Shown: positions 44,998-55,990, numbered from the stretch's first letter. The stretch: DNA of 64,000 nucleotides from Ailurus styani (GCA_002007465.1 LNAC01000278.1:1278333-1342332), one strand, 5' to 3'. The notes: a model not told the origin generated them from the letters alone. Numbers and translations are program-made.

Positions 44998-46165
44998 AAG
45001 AAGTGTAGACTGAATGGGTGAAAAACATGAAAATATTTGTGTTACATGTGAATGCTCACCAAACAGTAACCTGAGCAGAAGAAGATTCTAATAAGTGGAT
45101 GGGATGACCCTTTTTGTAAATACCGGTCAGCTTCTTTCTCCAGCCACCCCGTCACTGCCCAATGTGTTCATAAACAAAATGTCCATGGTGACAGGGATGG
45201 AGGTTAAACATGGGCTTAGCAACCTAGACTCCTACTCACCAAGGTCAACCTGGCTATGGCCACTACTGATTGCCCAATGTGCCAGCAGCAGAGAGCAACA
45301 CAGAGTCCCCAATATAATGCCATTCCCCAGGGTGATCAGCCAGCTACCTGGTGACAGGTTGATTACATCGGACTTCTTCCATTGTGGAAGGGACAGTGTT
45401 TTGTTCTCACTGAAATAGACACTCTAGATATGAATTTGTAATCTCTCCACACAATGTTTCTGCCAAAACTATCATCTGTGGACTGTAGAATGCCTTATCT
45501 ATCATCATGGTATTCCACACAACATTGTTTTTTACCAAGGAACTCACTTCACAGCAAATGAAGTGCAGCCATGGGCCCGTTGTCTTGGATTGACTGGTCT
45601 TACCATGATGTCCACCATCTTGAAGCAGCTGGCTTGGCTTTAAAGAACTCAGTTACAGCACCAGCTAGGTGACAGTACCCCCCAGGTCTGAGATAAAGTT
45701 CTCCAGAAGGCTGTGTATGCTCTGAATCTGTGTCCAACATGTGGCACTTTTTTTCTCCCATAGCCAGGATTCACAGATCCCAGAATCAGGGGGTGGAAAT
45801 GGGAGTGGCACTGCTATTACTTGTAAGGATCTACCAACAAAATTTTTGGTTCTTGTGCCTCATCCTAATTCTCTACCTAGCTTGGCTCTAAGAGGGGAAG
45901 TGCTTCTGCTAGGAGACACAACAGTGATTTTGCCACCCTGCCATTTTGGTCTCCTCATAACTGAATCAATGGGCAAAGAAAGGAGTCACTGTACTGGTGA
46001 GAGTGACTGATCCTGATTACCAATGGATATTTGGAGTGCTAGCATACAGTGGAAGTAAGGAAGAGTGTTTTTGGAATACAGGAGATTCTTTACAGGATCT
46101 CTTCATACTTACAACCAAACCCTTGTGATTAAAGTCAATGGAAAATTATAACAACCCAACTCAAG
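44998..46165 (+). mobile_element. ERV-L pol segment 3: integrase and dUTPase-like module
   Basis: The zinc-binding Cys-x2-Cys of an integrase N-terminal domain is at 45271-45282, and the first catalytic-core aspartate region is at 45361. Downstream, 45741-46010 holds a dUTPase-like stretch (conserved Pro-Pro...His-Phe-Gly block near 45936-45956). A dUTPase after integrase is the known ERV-L arrangement and separates it from other ERV classes. Stops and frameshifts throughout. Flanking LTRs were not found in the window. Confidence 0.75.
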
Positions 46166-47083
46166 CAGTATTACCCTACAGAAACTTGAAGGATTATTAT
46201 GAACAACTTATTCCAACAAAAAAAGATAATGTATATGAAATGGACAAATTCCAAAACAAAACAAAAAAAATCCCACAAATTATCAAAATTGACTCAGAAA
46301 AAAGTAGAAAATCTGAGTAGACCAATATCAAGTAAGAACATGGAATGAGTAATTAAAAATCTTTCCACAAAGATGAGCCCAGGCCTAATGACTTTTACTG
46401 TTGACTTTTATCAAACATTTAAGGAAGAAACAATGTTAATCTTATACAAATTCTTTCGAAAAATAGAAGATGAGGGAATACCTCAAATTCATTTTAGTAG
46501 CCCAGTCTTAGCCTGATATAAAAACCAGGCAAAGAAGTTACATGGAAAGGAAACTAGTTTAATATCCCTCATAAATACAGATGCAGAATCCTTTAAAAAA
46601 AAATAGCAAACAAAATCTAGAAACAACAACCAAAAAAATCACTATGACCAAGTGGAATTCATCCCAGGAATACAAGATTAGCTTAATAATCAAAACTCAA
46701 TAAATGTAATACACCATAACAAAAGAATGAAAGACAAGTCCATAAGATCATCTCTACAAACACAGAAAATCATTTGGCAAAATCTAATATGTATTTATGA
46801 TTTTTTAAAAACTAAACAAGCTAGGAACAGAAGTGAATTTTCTCCACCTGAAAAGGGCCATCAATGGAAAACCTATAGCTAACTACATAATTAATGATAA
46901 AGACAACATGCTTTCCCACTAAAACTGGGAATAAAGCAATGATGTCTGTTCCTACCACTTCTATTCAACATTGTCCTGCAGGTTCTAGCCAGCACAATAA
47001 GGGAATGGAAAGAAATTAAAGGCATACATATTGAAAAGGAAGAAGCAAAATTGTCTTTACGTGCAGTTAACATAATTTTGTAG
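46166..47083 (+). mobile_element. Old L1, segment 1 (ORF2 middle)
   Basis: GGATTATTATGAACAACTTA near 46191, ACCAAAAAAATCACTATGACC-type text, CATAACAAAAGAATGAAAGA and TTGGCAAAATCTAATATGTA show L1 ORF2 order. Many stops. Host to four SINEs and one L1 tail. Confidence 0.88.
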
Positions 47084-47271
47084 GGCGCCTGGGTGGCTCA
47101 GTGGGTTAAAGCCTCTGCCTTCGGCTCAGGTCATGATCTCAGGGTCCTGGGATCGAGGCCCGCATCGGGCTCCCTGCTCGGCGGGGAGCCTGCTTCCTCC
47201 TCTTTCTCTGCCTGCCTCTCTGCCTACTTGTGATCTCTTTCTCTGTGTCAAAAAAAAAAACAAAAACAAAA
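47084..47271 (+). mobile_element. Young CAN-SINE, mustelid-type, in L1
   Basis: Head GGCGCCTGGGTGGCTCAGTG, GGTTAAAGCCTCTGCCTTCG, CTGCCTGCCTCTCTGCCTAC. Tail is (CAAAAA)n. ACATAATTTTGTAG is duplicated perfectly at 47070-47083 and 47272-47285. Confidence 0.97.
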
Positions 47272-47467
47272 ACATAATTTTGTAGACAGAGAATTTTGCA
47301 AAATCTATAAAAGAAAATATATTAGACCTAGTAGGTTTGGCAAAGTCACAAGATAAAAGATTCTGTGTTGTAGAAATTAACAAGCTATTTCTAAATTATA
47401 TGTGAAAATTCGAAGGACTTAGGATAATGAAGAAAAAGAAAAAACTGAACAAGAACCACATTGGAGG
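47272..47467 (+). mobile_element. Old L1, segment 2
   Basis: L1 text between two SINEs: AAGTCACAAGATAAAAGATT, a diverged version of the ORF2 region downstream of the reverse-transcriptase core. Confidence 0.8.
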
Positions 47468-47671
47468 GGTGCCCGGGTGGCTCAGTGGGTTAAAGCCTCT
47501 ACCTTCGGCTTGGGTCATGATCTCAGGGTCCTGGGATCGAGGCCCGCATCAGGCTCTCTGCTTAGCAGAGAGCCTGCTTCCTCCTATCTCTCTGCCTGCC
47601 TCTCTGCCTACTTGTGATCTCTCTCTCTTTCTGTATCAAATAAATAAATAAAAATTAAAATAATAAAAAAA
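47468..47671 (+). mobile_element. Young CAN-SINE, mustelid-type, in L1
   Basis: Head GGTGCCCGGGTGGCTCAGTG, GGTTAAAGCCTCTACCTTCG, CTGCCTGCCTCTCTGCCTAC, AAATAAATAAATAAAAATTA tail. AAGAACCACATTGGAGG (17 nt) is duplicated without mismatch at 47451-47467 and 47672-47688. Confidence 0.97.
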
Positions 47672-48134
47672 AAGAACCACATTGGAGGACTTACTGTAAT
47701 GCTACCATAATCAAGATAGCGTGCTACTGGGGTAAGGAAAAACATATAGATCAATACAACAGAGTAGAGAGTACAGAAGTAAACCCTCATATTCAGGGTA
47801 AGTGAAATTTTACACAGGTTCCAAGGCAATTCAATAAGGGAAATGATAGCTTTCCCACAAATGGTACGGGACCATTTGGATATCCACATGCAAAAACGAA
47901 ACTTAGATCTTGACCCCATATTGTACACACCATGCATAGTTTTAACTAGATTGTAGACCAAAATGTAAGTTCTAAGCCTATAAAAATGCTAGAAGAAAAC
48001 ATAGAAGAAAATATTTGTGGCCTTGGGTTAAGCAAACATTTCTAAGAGAGGATTCTGAAAGCAAGATCTATAAAAGAAAAAAAATGTTAAATTGGATTTC
48101 ATCAAGATTTTATTTTTCAAAAGATACCATTAAG
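47672..48134 (+). mobile_element. Old L1, segment 3
   Basis: GGACTTACTGTAATGCTACC, AATCAAGATAGCGTGCTACT and CAACAGAGTAGAGAGTACAG are ORF2 3' words. Confidence 0.88.
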
Positions 48135-48240
48135 GGGTACCTGGCCGGCTCAGTTGGAAGAGCAAGCAACTCTATCTCGGGGTCATGAGACCGAGCCCCA
48201 CGTTGGGTATAGAGATGACTTAAATAATAAATTTTTTTTA
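48135..48240 (+). mobile_element. Short tRNA-like SINE without CT tract
   Basis: Only ~106 nt: head GGGTACCTGGCCGGCTCAGT, GGAAGAGCAAGCAACTCTAT, core TCATGAGACCGAGCCCCACG, then ATAATAAATTTTTTTTAA. It has the tRNA-related part but no CT-rich stretch. AAAAGATACCATTAAG is duplicated at 48119-48134 and 48241-48256. Confidence 0.88.
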
Positions 48241-48264
48241 AAAAGATACCATTAAGAAAATGAA
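48241..48264 (+). mobile_element. Old L1, segment 4 (short)
   Basis: AGAAAATGAAAAGACA, interrupted by an L1 tail. Confidence 0.7.
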
Positions 48265-48412
48265 AAGACAGATGGTAGCTACCCTTGTAGTGAGCACAGC
48301 ATAACATATAGAGAAGTTCAATCTCTATGTTTACACCTGAAACTAAGGTAACATTGTGTGTCAACTATACTAAAAAACAAACAAACAAAAAGTTTTTTAT
48401 TTAAAAAACAAG
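48265..48412 (+). mobile_element. Very short 5'-truncated L1 tail within L1
   Basis: GATGGTAGCTACCCTTGTAG, then CACCTGAAACTAAGGTAACA and GTGTGTCAACTATACTAAAA with an A-rich end are the last ~130 nt of a carnivore L1. The host L1 reads on either side (AAAAGACA / AAAACAAGTCACAGACTGGG). Confidence 0.72.
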
Positions 48413-48532
48413 TCACAGACTGGGAGAGAAGACTTGCATATCATACACCGGATGAAAGCCTTGTAAGTGAAACATAAAAAGAGCTCTTACAATTCAATAA
48501 TAAGACAAACAACCAATTAAAAAATGGGCAGG
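48413..48532 (+). mobile_element. Old L1, segment 5
   Basis: GTCACAGACTGGGAGAGAAG and CCAATTAAAAAATGGGCA are ORF2 3' words. Confidence 0.85.
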
Positions 48533-48728
48533 GACGCCTGGGTGGCTCAGTTGGTTAAGCAGCTGCCTTCAGCTCAGGTCATGATCCCAGGGTTCTGGGG
48601 TCGAATCCCACATCAGGCTCCTTGCCAAGCAAGGAGCCTGCTTCTCCCTCTGCCTCTGCCTGCCCCTCTGCCTGCTTGTGCTCTTCTCTCTCTGACAAAT
48701 GAATAAATAAAAACCTTTAAAAGGGGGG
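48533..48728 (+). mobile_element. CAN-SINE in L1
   Basis: Head GGACGCCTGGGTGGCTCAGT, core CATGATCCCAGGGTTCTGGG, tail CAAATGAATAAATAAAAACC ending in eight G. Confidence 0.93.
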
Positions 48729-49435
48729 GGCAAAAAATTCAGAGATAGTTTACCAAAAAAAAAAAATGCACATGGCTAATTTGCACATGAAAATATTCTC
48801 AACATTGGTAGTCATTAGGGAAAAACAAACTAATACCTTGATAGAATACTTAACCCCTAGAATGACTATGATGAAAGACTGACAACACCAAGTCATATAG
48901 AGTTGATGAAAAAATAAAACAGTACAGCAGCTTTGGAAAAGATTTTTGGTTTCTCAAAAGGTTAAACCCACACTTATCACCTGACCCAGCAATTGCACTC
49001 TCAAGTATCCATCTGTGAGAAAAGAAAGTATGTCCACACGAAAACGTGCACTCAAGTGCTGGTAACATTATTGATTGTAACCCCAAACTGGAAACGATCC
49101 AAGTGTTCATCAAATAGTGAATGACGAGACCTGTTGTGCTTTACCTATACACTGGTCTGCTACTCAGCAGTGGAAAGGAACAGCCACAGACAGGGGCAGC
49201 GACACAGGTGAGACACAGATCAGCGTTGCCAGGGGTTGAGGGTAGGAGCCTGGATTGGCCACAAAGAGGCAGAAAGGAACTTTGCAGGGGGCGGGGTGAG
49301 AGAAGTGCCCAAAGACTGAATTGTAGTTGTGGCAAATCTACAAAAATTTACTAAGAATCCATAAACTGTGCAGTTTCAGTGGATAGCTGTCCGGTGTGTA
49401 AGTTACACCTCGATAAAGCTGTTTTTGAAAACTGG
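48729..49435 (+). mobile_element. Old L1, segment 6: 3' end
   Basis: TCACCTGACCCAGCAATTGC, TCCAAGTGTTCATCAAATAG and the 3' UTR ending TTACACCTCGATAAAGCTGT. A GC-rich block at 49190-49310 belongs to the L1 3' UTR. Confidence 0.85.
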
Positions 49436-50026
49436 ACTCATTCTTATGCACTGGAGTTTGTAGATACAAATATATTCCTATTTCATCAGCTTTCATTTTC
49501 CCCAAACAGAAATCATTCCTTTTACTCTGACAATCTGTTTGGACAAAAACTGGCTAACCGCCTTCATCACTCTGTAATTTGTTTCCCTGCCTTTGATTCC
49601 TTCTCCTTGCAGATATTTACTGCTTTGCAATTATTCCACTTGGGAAGGGCTTGGTTGCTGGATCAGAGCAAAGAATGCACAGTAGTCACGAGGCCCAGGT
49701 AAAATTCCAACACTTTATGTACCGCCTTTCTCCCCAGTCTATAGCCATGATTACTTGGCGCCAAGAAGCCTGCATTTCAACAACTGAGAAAACCATCTGG
49801 AAAATTGAAACTTCTAACCATATTAAGTCTTACTCCCATTAACAGAGAGAAGAAATGAAGTTAACCGTGAAGCCTGTTTCTATAAGCCTTCCTGATCCGG
49901 TGCCATCCGGGATCTGAGCCCTGGGATCTTGGAAACTCTGGATCAACTTCACTGCCCTGTTTGGCCACACTTTGCAAAATTTTCATACTTGGAATGTTCT
50001 GTGAGTGGTTTAAAAGATTTTTAAGG
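49436..50026. other. No recognised feature
   Basis: Apparently unique. The 107-codon open frame at 49379-49702 begins in the L1 3' end and has no splice support. Confidence 0.35.
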
Positions 50027-50228
50027 GGTACTTGGGTGGCTCAGTTGTTAAGCGTCTGCTTTCAGCTCAGGTTATGATCCCAGGTCCTGGGATTGAGCCC
50101 TACCTACATCAGGCTCTCTGCTCAGCAGGGAGTCTGCTTCTCCCTCTCCCTCTGCCTGCTGCTCCCTGTGCCCATGCTAGCTGTCACTCTCTCTGTCAAA
50201 TAAAGAAATAAATTCTTTAAAAAAAAAC
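50027..50228 (+). mobile_element. CAN-SINE, plus strand
   Basis: Head GGGTACTTGGGTGGCTCAGT, core TTATGATCCCAGGTCCTGGG, CT-rich stretch, tail CAAATAAAGAAATAAATTCT. Confidence 0.93.
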
Positions 50229-51827
50229 AGAGTTTTTAAAATTTTCACAAAACAACTCAAATCAAATCATGTTTATGATCTCTCTAAACCTACACATTTT
50301 GACTTAATTGAATGCTTGATGAAATTATCACTCCAAATAAAATGGCTGTATGAAATCTGAACCAAATTATACCTACCAGTTTGTGCAATAAATAGACACA
50401 CACAGAACAAAGTACAACTCTGGGACGAGCTCCCCAAACCCAGTAGCAGAAAAACCATGGCTCTGTTTACAAATGATAGGTTTTAGATAAAATGTAACTT
50501 TTATGTCAAGATGATGGTGATTTCTCCAGTGGAAATAATAACGGTTATATCTTTAAATTTATTTTTCCTTTAGAGGTCACCAGTTCTTCCCAGCTTCCCT
50601 CAATCCTGCTTCCCCAGAAAGGAGAGTGTTGGTCACTAGCTCTCATTCAACAGATCATTCTGGTCAAACATCTCTGAGATTCTAGACGTCTGGAAAATTG
50701 CATCTGAGAAATATGTATCAGACCTCGGGGAGTAAAAAGTCACAGAAGGATATAACCTTAGAGGTGAAGGAGACCACTCATCTAACTCAGGAAGCATCTC
50801 TGTAACTTCCCTGGTGTTCATCTGTGTAATTCTAGAAAACCAGAACTCTCAAAGTTTGGAATTCCATATTCTAGTCATTGTCTTCTATTTTGGTTAGCCA
50901 TTTGTAATCTGCAGAGTAGGGAAACAGTTCTGGCTATATTTGAATTAGACGACAGGACTACTGAACTTGGGGAGAATCATACCAAAAATAAAGGGCATAT
51001 GTCATGAATTTAAGCACAAGAGAGAAAATGTTTCTCTTTCTCTTCCCAGGATCACCCCATTCATGGTCCATCTACCATCTTGACTTCAAATACTTTCCAC
51101 AGATACCGCCTCTGCCTCGGGGAGGGGAGAGGAACATGTAGAGGTCTGCAGTTTCTGTTCCTGGTTTATAGTTAATATTTTTGTGAGACAGCGATAAAGA
51201 GATACTTCCTCTACCCAACTTAGTACATTTAAATTGTGAGTCATTGTACAGGAAGTAAAAGGAATTCCCAAGACTCTATACATATATCCTTCGGGGTTTT
51301 TTTTATTAAGTGGGTTTTCAACATATTGCAAAATAACACGTACAAATTATATAAAAAACAATTCATAAGGCTTCCGAAGAAGGACTCCGGAGTGATTATC
51401 TGGCATTAAGCACCATCTTGCCCAACAATTATTACTCATAGGCCTGGGGGTGCCTCGCATTCTTTCTAAAAATGGATCTTTCCATGAAAAGTCACAATAC
51501 ATTGGTGCTGTATGAGGTAAAACTACAAAAGAAGTTATTTTTATCCTCCATGCAGTTAACATTAAATTCTAAATAGAGCTAACCAAATAGTTTACAAAAG
51601 AAGAAGAAGAAAAAAAAAGGCACCGAGACGTCTGGAAACTCGCCATTTTTCTTTTCCTCCAGTTTACATTTCTGAAATACCTCTACCTATTACATAAAAC
51701 CATATTCTCTAAACAATTATGTCTACTAATGAATGTCCCCAGCTTGTGGAAGGCAGTGACAGTAAATTCAAACTACAGAAACAAAAGACAATAGAGAGCA
51801 ATCCTAGCATTCCAAGAATAAGCAGCT
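50229..51827. other. Long unique stretch, no recognised feature
   Basis: No repeat family or exon seen. Minus-strand frames at 50636-50821, 51086-51331 and 51347-51562 are short and lack paired splice sites or polyadenylation context that I can support. Confidence 0.35.
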
Positions 51828-52013
51828 CTTTTTTTTTTTTTTTTTAAGATTTTATTTGACAGAGAGAACACAAGCAGGGGTAGTGGCAGGCCGAGGGAGA
51901 GAAAGAAGCAGGTTCCCCTGCTGAGCAGGGAGCCCCAATCCAGCCAATCCCAGGGTCCTGGGATCACAATGCCAGCCAAAGGCAGACGCTTCAACAACTT
52001 AACCATAGTGCCC
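51828..52013 (-). mobile_element. CAN-SINE, minus strand
   Basis: Poly(T) then AAGATTTTATTTGACAGAGA, body, CCAATCCCAGGGTCCTGGGA and a diverged head ending ATAGTGCCC. TAAGCAGCT flanks both sides. Confidence 0.88.
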
Positions 52014-52129
52014 TAAGCAGCTGATTCTAAAACATTCCTTCTTTTTCTACCATTTCTGAACCAGACTCTGCATTGAAAGGTGCTGGGAAAGCATTTGATC
52101 TATAATTAGAAAGATGTAAATGCAAAGAA

Positions 52130-52320
52130 GGGTGCCTGTGTGGCTCTGTCATTTAAGCCTCCGACTTTGGTTGAGGTCAAGATCTCAGGGTCCTGGGATC
52201 AAGCCCGAGTGAGCCCTGCATCTGGTTCTCTGCTCAGCCGGGAGCCTGCTTTTCTCTCTCCCTTCCTCCCCCAACCCTGCTGTGTGTGATCTCTCTTGCT
52301 CTCAAATCAATAAATAAAAT
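52130..52320 (+). mobile_element. Older CAN-SINE, plus strand
   Basis: Head GGTGCCTGTGTGGCTCTGTC, core AGATCTCAGGGTCCTGGGAT, CT-rich stretch, CAAATCAATAAATAAAATCA. Confidence 0.9.
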
Positions 52321-52405
52321 CAGAAAGAGAGAGAGAGAAAGGAAGAAAGAAAGAGAAAGGAAGGAAGGAAGGGCGGGAGGGAGAGAGGGAGGGAAGGAAG
52401 GAAGA
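52321..52405. repeat. Purine-only (GA)/(GGAA) low-complexity tract
   Basis: About 80 nt of pure A/G directly after the SINE tail, apart from a single C in GGGCGGG near 52373. Confidence 0.93.
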
Positions 52406-53259
52406 TTAATTACAAAGATCTGTGTGGGAACAGTAGCTCCATCCCTTACAAACAGGTCTGGAGCAAGATACTTCATCACTAGCGCAGTTACCTTTCCTGC
52501 GAAGTGGGGATATGGGGGTAAGGGCGCCTTCCTCATCAAGGAGCAAGAGTGAATGAGACGGGTGGAAAGACATTAATTAGCACATAGCCTGTCACACAAC
52601 AGGCACCACAAGGATGAATCAGTAGGATCCTCACTCTTAGATGTACACAGGATTTTGAGGAAGGAACAGTCAGGAACAGTGAGCAGAAAAAAGAAAAATA
52701 AGCAGTAAAAGGATAAGGGCAGAAGAGGGGGGTCTCCCTCGTAACCTGCGCCGATCTTGAGGTCCTGTAAGCCTCACAGCATTTGAGAACCTCACCTTTC
52801 CATCTTGGTCATTCTGAAGCCATGGACCAGCTATCTTCTACCCAATAGATTTGTAAGGTAGCTAGTCATAAGCTCCCATTCTTTTTTTTTTTTTTCACAA
52901 GCTCCCACTTTTCACAGACTGAACCGAAATACTAAAATGTTGGAGGCTCGGGGGCAAAACCAGAAAGGAAACCCCCAACTTACTGTGGTCATTCAGCTGC
53001 TCTATCCATGAGCAAAAAATGGGTCTAATTGTCATTTTTTAAAATCTCTTACACATGAATATATATTCATGAAAATATAAAATATTTAGGATATCGTAAG
53101 TAGGTTCTATCACAGAAACTAGAAGAGTATATGGACAAATAAAAACATAATTTTATTTTAGGATGAAATTGCATGCAATATTTCTGTTGGATTTCCATTA
53201 TTTAATCTTCAGAATAAAAACTACATTATGCATGCATAGATCTTAACATAATCAATATC
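52406..53259. other. No gene; tail-only insertion remnant
   Basis: Mostly unrecognised. A poly(T) run flanked by near-duplicate sequence at 52866-52910 is described in findings. Confidence 0.35.
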
Positions 53260-53307
53260 AGTCTTTCTTTCTTTCTCTTCCTTTCTTCCTTTCTTCCTTC
53301 CTTTCTC
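53260..53307. repeat. (TTTC)/(TTCC)n microsatellite
   Basis: Pyrimidine-only repeat of about 45 nt. Confidence 0.9.
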
Positions 53308-54835
53308 TAAACCTAATATCTGAAACCACTGGATTATAACTGAAGCCTTTAGCAGGCCTACCTACCGGGAAGGTTCCATGACACATGGATATCCCCAAGA
53401 ACTAATATCCTAGTAACTGTGGGGCATTCCTAGCACAATTACTTAACACAGAATTTCAGGAAGAAAGTGAGAAACCCGCTGAGAACTTGTTGCAAAGCAC
53501 ATGGTTTTTAAATATTAAAGGCAGATTCTGGGGACCAGCAATCCAAAAGTGTGAGCACCACCGTCCTGAATGCTTGCCTTATCTGAGAATCGCCACAGTC
53601 CTGAGTGACTAGAAAATCCAGATCTTGACTGGGCCCCTCGAGTTGCTTCCTGAAGGATGCTAACGCTCATACAAAGCAACATGGAATCATTGAGCAGCCA
53701 TCATCTCACCAAGAAACACCTGCAAGAGAAGGGGAGAGAAGAAAGAAGGTGAGTGAGAGCAGTGACGGTACAGAAAAAGGGCCAGACGGAACTTCTGCAT
53801 TCCTGAGTCCAAGAAGCTCTTTCGTCAGCAGAGGCAGCTGCATGAGACCAGCCAAGCTGTGCCTTGAGCAGGGATGCTGTGTGCCAGCGATTCCACACGA
53901 GGCTGGTGCCTCCTGGGAGACGCACTGCAGACCGCCCACGCTGGGACAATCCATCCTTCCCTTTGAGAGAGGCCATAAAACTCCTTTTTCTGGGCAAAAG
54001 CCACAATCTCCTACTCGCTAAAAATGCCCCTGAGAAGTTCCCAGCCTTGCATTCCTATTCCTGGAGGAAACAGTGCCCTACGACCAGTTTTCAGATGGCA
54101 AATAGGATATTTGTTTTCTTGGATTGGTATGATTACCAATGGAGCAACAGTCCTATAATAAAGAGTTGGCTTGGGGCCAGTTTTATTTCACAAGAAGCTT
54201 GAGAACTTCCAAAAAGCATGATCTGTGAGCCTTGATTCACAGCATCTTAAAAAACTGTATACCAAAATGTTCATCTACACTTAGCGTGCAAATGCTTCCT
54301 AAGCGTCATGTTTTTCTAACCATCTTGGTCTGATGCTCCACTTCCTGCCTTCGTGAACAGGATGTGACCCAACAGGATGTAGCTCTCCCTTGTTTTCCAT
54401 TTCAGCTCTAAAAACCCCATGTCTGGGTTTGATGACTTGATCATTGACCTCTAGTAACCATGGCCTACAAGAGGAAAATCCAGCCTCTAATAATCTTCCA
54501 AGACTGTTGGAATTTCTGTTCTTTCCCTTGGTGCCTGGTAGTCTCCTCTCCCTAAGCAGGTGGAGAGCAGGTAAAAACGGAATAGCTGATTCATCATCTG
54601 ACTGGAGCCATAACGGTTCTGCAAAGTCTCTGCCAAGGGCTGTGCTGCCCCGAGGGTGGACATTTTACACCTGGGGACAAGATGGCGGGAGAAGATGGCG
54701 GACCCTGCGCAAGCTCACAGCCCTCCCACCACACCCCAGCCCCCTTGTGGACATCCCTCGCGATCATCTGAGATCTTGGCGCTTGCCCAGCGGGGTGTGT
54801 ACAATGGCCTGAACCTGGCCATCAGAGCTCGTCCC
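53308..54835. other. No supported gene
   Basis: 53700-54020 and 54440-54840 are GC-richer with open frames on several strands at once. None has paired splice sites. A short CpG-containing stretch (GATGGCGGGAGAAGATGGCG) is at 54680-54699. Confidence 0.35.
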
Positions 54836-54837
54836 TT

Positions 54838-54925
54838 CTAACGGGCTGTCATGTATCCAGTTATTACAGTTGCGTTAACTGAAGCACAGAAAGGTTAAGT
54901 AACTTCCTCAAGGACAGAGCTTTTT
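54838..54925 (+). repeat. MIR 3' fragment
   Basis: TTAACTGAAGCACAGAAAGG and TTAAGTAACTTCCTCAAGGA. Confidence 0.6.
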
Positions 54926-55299
54926 CTGCTCGGGCACACTTCTCACAGAGCAGGAGTAGAGGAACCTGGAGACTTGAGGAGGGCCACATATGGCCAAATT
55001 TTTTAAAAATTAAGATAGAAACAATAACTTGTCACTACCTCAGATTATCATATAGGCAAATACTAAAGAGAATATTAATATTGAAGCATTGACATAGTGT
55101 TTTTGCAACCTGTGAGTTATGACCCATTCGTGGATTATTACTAATGTAGTGGACCATCTCTGGCTTTTAAGAAAACTTTGAAAAGGAGAGGGAGAGGAGA
55201 GGAGAAAAAAAGTCATTGCATCTGGTCAGGAAAATAGTAAATTTTGTTTAATGTGTATATACCAAATCACTATGTGAGATGTATTTCTTATAGTAAGTC
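54926..55299. other. No recognised feature
   Basis: 55085-55165 (GTGAGTTATGACCCATTCGT) may be a DNA-transposon fossil, but I cannot name the family. Confidence 0.3.
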
Positions 55300-55725
55300 A
55301 AGCTGCGCAAGTTTGAAAAACAGTCCAGGATAGAGAGGAAAACACTCTGCTGCCATGTGGGGGTGGGGGTGGGGTGAAATGAGCACAACTTTGCTTGACA
55401 GTCTTTTGGCAACAGACATTTAAAGCCTTGAAAATCTTCCTTTTGACCCAGATGTTCCTGATCCAAGAATTTATCCTAATGAAATAATCTCTCAAATGCA
55501 CATCTTCATATAAGGATGTGCATTCCATTGCTATTTAAATGTCCAGCCATGTGGATTATGGCTAAATGCATTATGAGACACCACATGATAAAATACAATG
55601 CAGCTTTTAAAAATACTGAAGTAGATTGATCTTCATTGATGTCCAGATACATTAAAATGAAAAAACAGGTTACAAGACATTAGGTGTAATATAATCCCAG
55701 TGTGGTGTAGTTATAAATATATTAA
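55300..55725 (+). mobile_element. Old L1 ORF2 3' fragment
   Basis: CAAGAATTTATCCTAATGAA, AAATACAATGCAGCTTTTAA and TAATATAATCCCAGTGTGGT follow L1 order. A G5-T-G5-T-G4 run is at 55359-55375. Confidence 0.6.
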
Positions 55726-55734
55726 AGCTGTGGA

Positions 55735-55970
55735 GAGAAAGGTTAAGTGCATGGACTAGGAGATAGAACCTTTGCGTTTCACATCCTGGCTCTGCTTCCC
55801 ACCCCACCCCCATCCCTAGCTACATGGTCTTAGACAAGAATCTCAGAAATGCAATGGAGAGAGTTACTGTATCTACCTCAAAAGGTTGCTGTGAGAATAA
55901 ATTTAGTTATTACATGTAAAATTCTCCAAGCAGCGCCAAGCACTTGGTAATCACTCAAGGAATGTTAGCT
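55735..55970 (+). repeat. MIR element, nearly complete
   Basis: AAGTGCATGGACTAGGAGAT, CACATCCTGGCTCTGCTTCC, AAAAGGTTGCTGTGAGAATA, CAAGCACTTGGTAATCACTC and GAATGTTAGCTG. Confidence 0.85.
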
Positions 55971-55990
55971 GTATGTCTATCAGAGAGAGA

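Noticed and set aside
44150..46010. Open frames of 65-107 codons as host genes
   Set aside because: They are fragments of the ERV-L pol remnant or the L1 inserted in it.
47084..48728. Regular spacing of similar ~190-nt blocks resembling a tandem or CRISPR-like array
   Set aside because: They are independent SINE insertions with separate target-site duplications and different spacers inside an L1.
53701..54202. Overlapping 82-112 codon frames near 53.7-54.2 kb
   Set aside because: Open on both strands simultaneously, no splice pair that yields a continuous protein.
54444..54841. 122-codon plus-strand frame with a CpG-containing GATGGCGG stretch
   Set aside because: Considered as a promoter or first exon; too few CpGs for an island and no good donor in frame.
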